DNA from: an uncultured Ruminococcus sp.
Lineage (GTDB): Bacteria > Bacillota > Clostridia > Oscillospirales > Acutalibacteraceae
DNA: 33,403 nucleotides
NCBI GenBank assembly: GCA_902792115.1
Contig: CADAYJ010000003.1
Span: 66,088 to 99,490 of the forward strand
Reading direction: 5' to 3'
Under the pieces are notes generated by a model. The model was not told where the DNA came from, made no database searches, and worked only from the letters and a program-made list of their open reading frames with translations. Positions 32,913 through 33,403 of the stretch are shown here, piece by piece. Both the position numbers and the translations under genes were made by a program. Position 1 is the stretch's first letter. The number at the start of each line of letters is the position of its first letter.

Positions 32913-33403
32913 ATGCAGCTATGGTTGGCAATCGTGCTTATTGTGCTGGCGGCTATCATCAGCGGCGTCGTTTGCTTTATTGCCGGAGTTGAGCATCGCA
33001 AGAAGATCGCGGAGGAAGCGATCGGCTCGGCCGAAACGGAGGCAAGAAGGATAGTGGACGAGGCTGTCAAGGAAGCCGAGGCAAAGCAGAAGGAGTATGT
33101 CCTGGAGGGCAAGGACGAGGTGCATCGCTTCAGAAGCGAGACCGAGAAGGATCTCAACGCCAGGCGCAAGGAAGTCCAGAGGCAGGAGCGCCGCGTTCAG
33201 CAGAAGGAAGAGACGCTCGACCGCAAGATGGACAACCTGGAGAAGAAGGAAGACAACGTTGCAAAGAAGCTGAAGCAGGCCGAGGAAAGGCTTGCCGAGG
33301 CAGAGTCTATCAAGAAAAGTCAGTTTGACGTGCTGGAGAAGATCTCCGGCTTTACGAAGGAGCAGGCAAAGGATTACCTGCTCAAAAACCGCGACGGCGA
33401 GCT
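32913..33403 (+). CDS. rny: Ribonuclease Y, N-terminal part (cut by window edge)
   Basis: RNase Y is a membrane-anchored endonuclease that starts mRNA decay in Firmicutes. The visible 163 residues are an N-terminal membrane anchor (LWLAIVLIVLAAIISGVVCF), then a long charged coiled coil (ETEARRIVDEAVKEAEAKQK, RRKEVQRQERRVQQKEETLD) ending in ISGFTKEQAKDYLL, the order seen in this family before the KH and HD domains. Those domains lie past the window. AAGGAGG is 12 bases before the ATG. It is the only clear gene on the plus strand. Confidence 0.92.
   Translation, partial: MQLWLAIVLIVLAAIISGVVCFIAGVEHRKKIAEEAIGSAETEARRIVDEAVKEAEAKQKEYVLEGKDEVHRFRSETEKDLNARRKEVQRQERRVQQKEETLDRKMDNLEKKEDNVAKKLKQAEERLAEAESIKKSQFDVLEKISGFTKEQAKDYLLKNRDGE

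Noticed and set aside
1..33403. tRNA or rRNA genes
   Set aside because: No cloverleaf with a GGTTCGA-type arm or rRNA sequence was noticed on either strand by eye.

Overview
The window looks like chromosome of a Gram-positive, clostridial gut-type bacterium of the Ruminococcus/Oscillospiraceae kind. The evidence is a secreted type I dockerin protein with Ser/Asp/Thr-rich linkers, a CBM26-type amylase, a CpsB/CapB/Wzz cassette, two-subunit transketolase, strong AGGAGG ribosome sites, and sigma-A promoters of the TTGACA-17-TATAAT type. Species cannot be fixed from this alone. Nearly every gene lies on the minus strand; only the last gene (rny) and a candidate RNA before it are on the plus strand.

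Region 1 (1-14.8 kb) is one long purine operon read right to left: purE, purC, purF, purM, a DUF3592 membrane gene, purN, a purO-type IMP cyclohydrolase, purB, a GNAT domain joined in frame to AICAR transformylase (purH C-terminal half), purD, purL (large form with its own glutaminase domain), and the start of fhs, which makes the 10-formyl-THF used by PurN and the transformylase. It has a clear promoter before purE. IMP is made by split enzymes (solo AICAR transformylase plus archaeal-type cyclohydrolase) rather than bifunctional PurH, and there is no purK here.

The most striking feature is a damaged block at 9.57-11.77 kb inside this otherwise intact operon. purM lacks about 35-40 internal codons and is out of frame. 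The next gene (DUF3592), once coupled to the purM stop by TAATG, is split by a 115-bp MITE with 18-bp inverted ends and a CTAA target duplication, and also lacks one base. purN lacks one base directly after its apparent ATG. A fourth single-base loss breaks the amylase at 26.17 kb. If real, these predict a purine auxotroph with a recently broken pathway; if not, they mark indel errors in the assembly.

Region 2 (15.0-21.4 kb): a 1263-residue secreted dockerin protein with a Cthe_2159-like carbohydrate-binding helix, an upstream array of palindromic tandem repeats (26-bp and 95-bp units), then the transketolase pair tktA-tktB. Region 3 (21.5-24.3 kb): a three-gene operon gpsA, thermonuclease lipoprotein, leucine-rich-repeat lipoprotein. 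Region 4 (24.3-29.4 kb): the frameshifted extracellular alpha-amylase, and an isolated wzz-capB-cpsB tyrosine-kinase cassette closed by a strong terminator. Region 5 (29.4-33.4 kb): comM-like ATPase, gap, an unassigned structured plus-strand RNA candidate, and the start of rny (RNase Y).
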